Below are positions 6,847 through 7,387 of a DNA stretch of 7,387 bases, piece after piece. This stretch comes from Actinomycetes bacterium (GTDB lineage: Bacteria; Actinomycetota; Acidimicrobiia; Acidimicrobiales; Microtrichaceae): the NCBI GenBank assembly GCA_023434535.1, contig JAEYSR010000287.1, positions 1 through 7,387 of the forward strand, given 5' to 3'. The first letter of the stretch is position 1. Each line of letters opens with the position of its first letter. The position numbers and the translations under genes are program-made. The notes beneath the pieces are model-generated. The model saw nothing but the letters and a program-made list of their open reading frames with translations. It was not told the origin of the DNA and searched no databases.

Positions 6847-7387
6847 AGGACGTGATGGTCTGTTCGGCAGAGATGAAGCCGTTCTCGCGGTGGTACTCGT
6901 CCCGAGGGAAGAGGTCCGAGTTCGACCACTCCGCCGGGACATCGGACGCAGGACGACCCGCCGTGACGCAGGTCGGCGCCCACCCCGCCAGGAAGGTCTC
7001 CAGGCGGCTGCGCTGCTCGGCGTCGAACGCGGCGGCGGCACGATCCTGGAAGCGCTGGAGCAGCTGCTGAGGAGTCACGTCGATCGGTTGCCGGCTGCCG
7101 ATCATGAAGGTCGAGCCGCCGTACTCCTCGACGCTCGCCGTGACGAGGTGCGGGAAGACCTGAGCCGCGGAGTTCTGGGTCCGCCACGTCGGCACCCACT
7201 GCACGAACACGCCGTCGGGCCGCAGCGCGTCGAGCGCCATCTCGTAGAACTCGCGGGAGAAGTGCTGCCCGCTGGTCGCAGACGTGACGCGCATGGTGTC
7301 GACGACCACGACGTCATAGCGGGCGTCGGAATCGAGGATGTGCCGGCGACCGTCGCCGACGATCCGCTCGTGCCGTGGATCGTCCCG
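6839..7387 (-). CDS. Spermidine-synthase-like protein (aminopropyltransferase/methyltransferase fold), C-terminal part
   Basis: The last 182 residues lie in the window and the gene continues past the right edge. The visible part begins RDDPRHERIVGDGRRHIL, the SAM-type nucleotide-binding end of the Rossmann fold with the GDG loop. It continues with YDVVVVDT, then the QHFSREFYEMALDALRPDG segment and FVQWVP, all typical of the spermidine synthase family. The C-terminal NSDLFPRDEY is typical of the large actinobacterial members that often carry an N-terminal membrane domain; whether this one does cannot be seen. In true spermidine synthases the substrate motif is DSTDP or DCTDP; here it reads D-T-M-R-V, keeping the first Asp but not the second. 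A polyamine-forming activity is therefore doubtful. Its stop overlaps the start of the GT-C gene, so the two are translated together. The family is well supported; the function is not. Confidence 0.88.
   Translation of the reverse strand, partial: RDDPRHERIVGDGRRHILDSDARYDVVVVDTMRVTSATSGQHFSREFYEMALDALRPDGVFVQWVPTWRTQNSAAQVFPHLVTASVEEYGGSTFMIGSRQPIDVTPQQLLQRFQDRAAAAFDAEQRSRLETFLAGWAPTCVTAGRPASDVPAEWSNSDLFPRDEYHRENGFISAEQTITSCG

Noticed and set aside
4630..6855. A 741-codon open frame on the plus strand
   Set aside because: It is antisense to the PIG-V-like gene and the start of the GT2 gene. The product is a highly charged Arg/Asp/His/Gly-rich string with no domain pattern, while the minus strand encodes a clear membrane protein.
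6847..7041. Upstream extension of the PIG-V-like frame by 65 codons
   Set aside because: It overlaps the end of the spermidine-synthase-like gene and is Ser/Arg-rich, non-hydrophobic sequence; the GTG at 6846 forms a normal coupled junction.
1..7387. Mobile element, CRISPR array, RNA gene or defence system
   Set aside because: No direct repeat arrays, terminal inverted repeats, transposase, integrase, tRNA-like cloverleaf or known defence domains are visible; coding density is ordinary and composition is uniform.

Overview
This is a GC-rich window (roughly two thirds or more G+C by eye) in which all six genes read on the minus strand. G/C-ending codons, GTG and TTG starts, GGAGG-type ribosome binding sites and a PIG-V-type polytopic glycosyltransferase all point to a high-GC actinobacterium. 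The amidohydrolase subfamily at the left edge is common in Acidimicrobiia and mycobacteria, but the exact lineage cannot be fixed from the sequence. No rRNA, tRNA, CRISPR, insertion sequence or phage gene was found.

In transcription order (right to left) the window holds: (1) the C-terminal part of a spermidine-synthase-like aminopropyltransferase-fold protein, running off the right edge (6839-7387); (2) a large PIG-V-like GT-C membrane mannosyltransferase (4984-6846) whose GTG start overlaps the previous stop by 8 bases; (3) a soluble GT2 glycosyltransferase of the dolichyl-phosphate glucosyltransferase type (4122-4847), after a 136-base gap; (4) a radical SAM protein with an N-terminal B12-binding-like domain (2504-4090), 31 bases further on; (5) an OafA/YrhL-type membrane acyltransferase with a C-terminal SGNH domain (513-2507), whose TTG start overlaps the radical SAM stop in a TTGA junction; (6) the N-terminal 150 residues of an Amidohydro_2 family metal-dependent hydrolase (1-452), 60 bases downstream with its own strong ribosome binding site.

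Genes 1 to 5 look like one co-transcribed unit. A plausible reading is that the GT2 enzyme loads a sugar onto a polyprenyl phosphate, the GT-C enzyme transfers it outside the membrane, and the acyltransferase acylates the product. The radical SAM enzyme would modify a lipid or sugar, and the spermidine-synthase-like protein has an unknown role. This points to a cell-surface glycoconjugate or lipid modification locus. The association is inferred from gene order; the individual families are read from conserved motifs. The amidohydrolase may belong to a separate unit.

The most notable oddity is that the SGNH domain of the acyltransferase keeps its overall family pattern but appears to have lost its catalytic Ser, Asp and His. 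Two other proteins also deviate at signature positions: the GT-C enzyme (WG where WD is expected, plus an extra N-terminal membrane domain) and the spermidine-synthase-like protein (DTMR where DxxD is expected).
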